Assembly: GCF_003286085.1 (NCBI RefSeq)
Contig: NW_020825289.1
Location: forward strand, 9,858,001-9,922,000
Source: Drosophila persimilis
Lineage: Eukaryota; Arthropoda; Insecta; Diptera; Drosophilidae
Length of the DNA stretch: 64,000 bases
Direction of reading: 5' to 3'
The translations under genes were made by a program, and so were the position numbers. The notes under the pieces were generated by a model. That model did not search any database, had not been told where the DNA came from, and worked only from the letters and a program-made list of their open reading frames with translations. Positions 62,805 to 64,000 of the stretch are shown piece after piece; the stretch's first letter is position 1; each line of letters begins with the position of its first letter.

Positions 62805-63257
62805 TTAGTTTTGTTTGATTCCCTCTCTGACTTCGTCCACATCGTCGCGAAACGTTGAGATGCGCAGCAGGACTTCCCCAACCAGTTTATTGAGATGATC
62901 TAACCCATCCCTGAAGCATAAGTTCTTCCTGACATTGTCCTCAAAGTTGCGGACATTCTCGTCGGACTCGATTTTAGCGGCCTCGGCCTCTCCCCGCAAT
63001 CTACTTAAAATCGCCTACCTCATCTTCTCTGTGTGGAGCTCCACCTTCAGACGGTTGTCCAGCTCGAGGAGGCCGTGCTGGTACCGTGTCTTGCTGAAGG
63101 CGTCTGACGCACTCGTTCCGGTGATGAAGCTCATGCATTTCTTTCTTAGGTAAAATTCAGAGACAAGACCATCGGGCCCCGCGTTGCGATAGCTCTGAGT
63201 CTTGTAGATCACGATTAGCTTATAGAGCTACATATATAGATATGCCAGTTCGTACAT
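62805..63257 (-). pseudogene. coiled-coil-like reading frame with two in-frame TAG codons
   Basis: One frame runs 151 codons from an ATG at 63257 to TAA at 62805, interrupted by TAG at 63228-63230 (after MYELAYLYM) and at 63015-63017 (after LHTEKMR). Between and after the stops it reads as ordinary protein: IYKTQSYRNAGPDG, ASDAFSKTRYQHGLLELDNR, AEAAKIESDENVRNFEDNVR, LNKLVGEVLLRISTFRDDVD. The composition suggests a small helical or coiled-coil protein. The first stop could instead belong to an acceptor (ATGTAG|CTC) and the second to a donor (AG|GTAGGC), so a spliced gene is not excluded, but no partner site preserves the whole frame. Its ATG is 60 bases from the divergent start at 63317. Confidence 0.35.
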
Positions 63258-63316
63258 GGATTCTGGATTAGACTCCAGGGTATTCGGCTCTGGCGTTCGG
63301 CTACCACCGCGTCATC

Positions 63317-63850
63317 ATGAGCCAGCCCAAACCGGGTACGTTTTCCTTGTTTCCTCCCTATTCATCTTTTGCATTGACTATTTTTTTCTTAGGTCTTCTT
63401 CTTTTATTTTTTGATACCCTCGCCTGATCGGCGGCCATCGTAAACTCCCCGGCGGTTCCTGTACTTTCGGGAGGTCTCTTAGCTGGACTGTGGTAGTCCC
63501 TGCCTGTCCTGCTACAAGCATTAGCCAAGCATAGCTGGGTCGACAATGGCGTCCCGTCTGCTGCCGTAGGGACCAGGGATCGACTGTGGAAAAGTTGGTT
63601 CACGGCCACGGGAAAAATTTGTCAGCAATCCGATTTCCCCCCGCCAAACGAAGTCCTATCCAAGAATTACCGAGGCGTATTCGAGACAGACCGAGTCCCA
63701 TCGCAGGCAGACAGAAACGTATCCCAGCAGGACAGAAGCTCACCACTTGCAAGATCGGAACCTAAGAAGCCATCGTCATCCCTCCACCTGGCCATCGACA
63801 ACAAGAACTTTGACTATGGCAACCAATGGAGGGGCTACGCGGGCTACTAG
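63317..63850 (+). CDS. small two-exon gene of unknown function, 114 aa
   Basis: Exon 63317-63335 encodes MSQPKP and ends CCG G|GTACGT. The exon 63525-63850 follows a pyrimidine-rich tract ending CATTAG and continues in phase as AKHSWVDNGVPSAAVGTRDR. The whole is 345 bases including TAG at 63848. The C-terminal part reads NFDYGNQWRGYAGY. AATAAA at 63958-63963 fits as its 3' signal. The open frame itself runs from 63497, which supports coding. No domain recognised; the protein is polar with scattered aromatics. It is arranged head to head with the minus-strand frame at 63257. Confidence 0.5.
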
Positions 63851-64000
63851 ACTCTAGACGCTACAAATGTTTTCCACTTGCTTATACTAAGCTAAGTTCT
63901 GATGCATATAACTATTGAGCTATTTAAGCGGCCAAAGAAAATAGAAAAAACGGAAAAAATAAATTAAAAGAAATGAAAAAAACTAGCGACCCTCTGCTGA

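Noticed and set aside
63360-63435. minus-strand basic frame MAADQARVSKNKRRRPKKK
   Set aside because: It is opposite the pyrimidine-rich intron of the plus-strand gene; AAG/AAA/AGA codons arise from that tract.
1-64000. tRNA, rRNA, CRISPR array or recognisable intact transposable element
   Set aside because: No cloverleaf B-box pattern, no spaced direct-repeat array, and no transposase, reverse transcriptase or long terminal repeats were noticed by eye; this is a limit of manual reading, not proof of absence.

Overview
The window is a piece of a Drosophila chromosome, the equivalent of D. melanogaster 2R cytological region 46F (Muller element C). It carries, in order, the nuclear receptor gene Hr46 (DHR3), histidine decarboxylase (Hdc), two multi-pass membrane protein genes, neuronal-type Synaptobrevin (Syb) and a chondroitin GalNAc-transferase gene. 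Short introns with GT-AG borders, CA/CAG-rich simple repeats and core-promoter motifs are typical of Drosophila. Hdc and Syb differ at many residues from the D. melanogaster proteins as I remember them, so this is another species; I cannot name it from sequence alone.

Layout. 1-31057: Hr46 on the minus strand. Ligand-binding and DNA-binding exons lie at 5088-7047. A first coding exon for a 487-residue short isoform is at 21217-21346, and a large alternative N-terminal exon is at 29653-31057. Introns of about 14.2 kb and 8.3 kb separate them and hold simple repeats plus one possible small ORF (28380-28496). 31058-39634: Hr46 5' region and the Hr46/Hdc intergenic interval, with two TATA-type promoter candidates facing Hdc. 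39635-43313: Hdc, eight coding exons, plus strand. 43787-44897 (minus) and 45299-46306 (plus): two related-looking membrane protein genes, head to head. 47041-48858: Syb, minus, with a 5' leader exon and a Motif-1 promoter near 49330. 49400-51270: degenerate repeats. 51682-53491: chondroitin N-acetylgalactosaminyltransferase, plus. 55592-58974: a secreted Arg/Asp/Tyr/Ser/Gly-rich protein, plus. 59300-60470: an A-rich island. 61061-63850: several short, poorly known coding segments, three on the minus strand with in-frame stops and one intact-looking two-exon gene on the plus strand.

Functionally the genes are independent: steroid-hormone transcriptional control (Hr46), histamine synthesis in photoreceptors and neurons (Hdc), synaptic vesicle fusion (Syb), and glycosaminoglycan synthesis in the Golgi. 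No operon-like logic, tRNA, rRNA, CRISPR or recognisable autonomous transposon was seen. All exon borders were read by eye from splice signals and reading-frame phase; phases were checked arithmetically for Hr46, Hdc, the two membrane genes, Syb, the transferase and the secreted protein.
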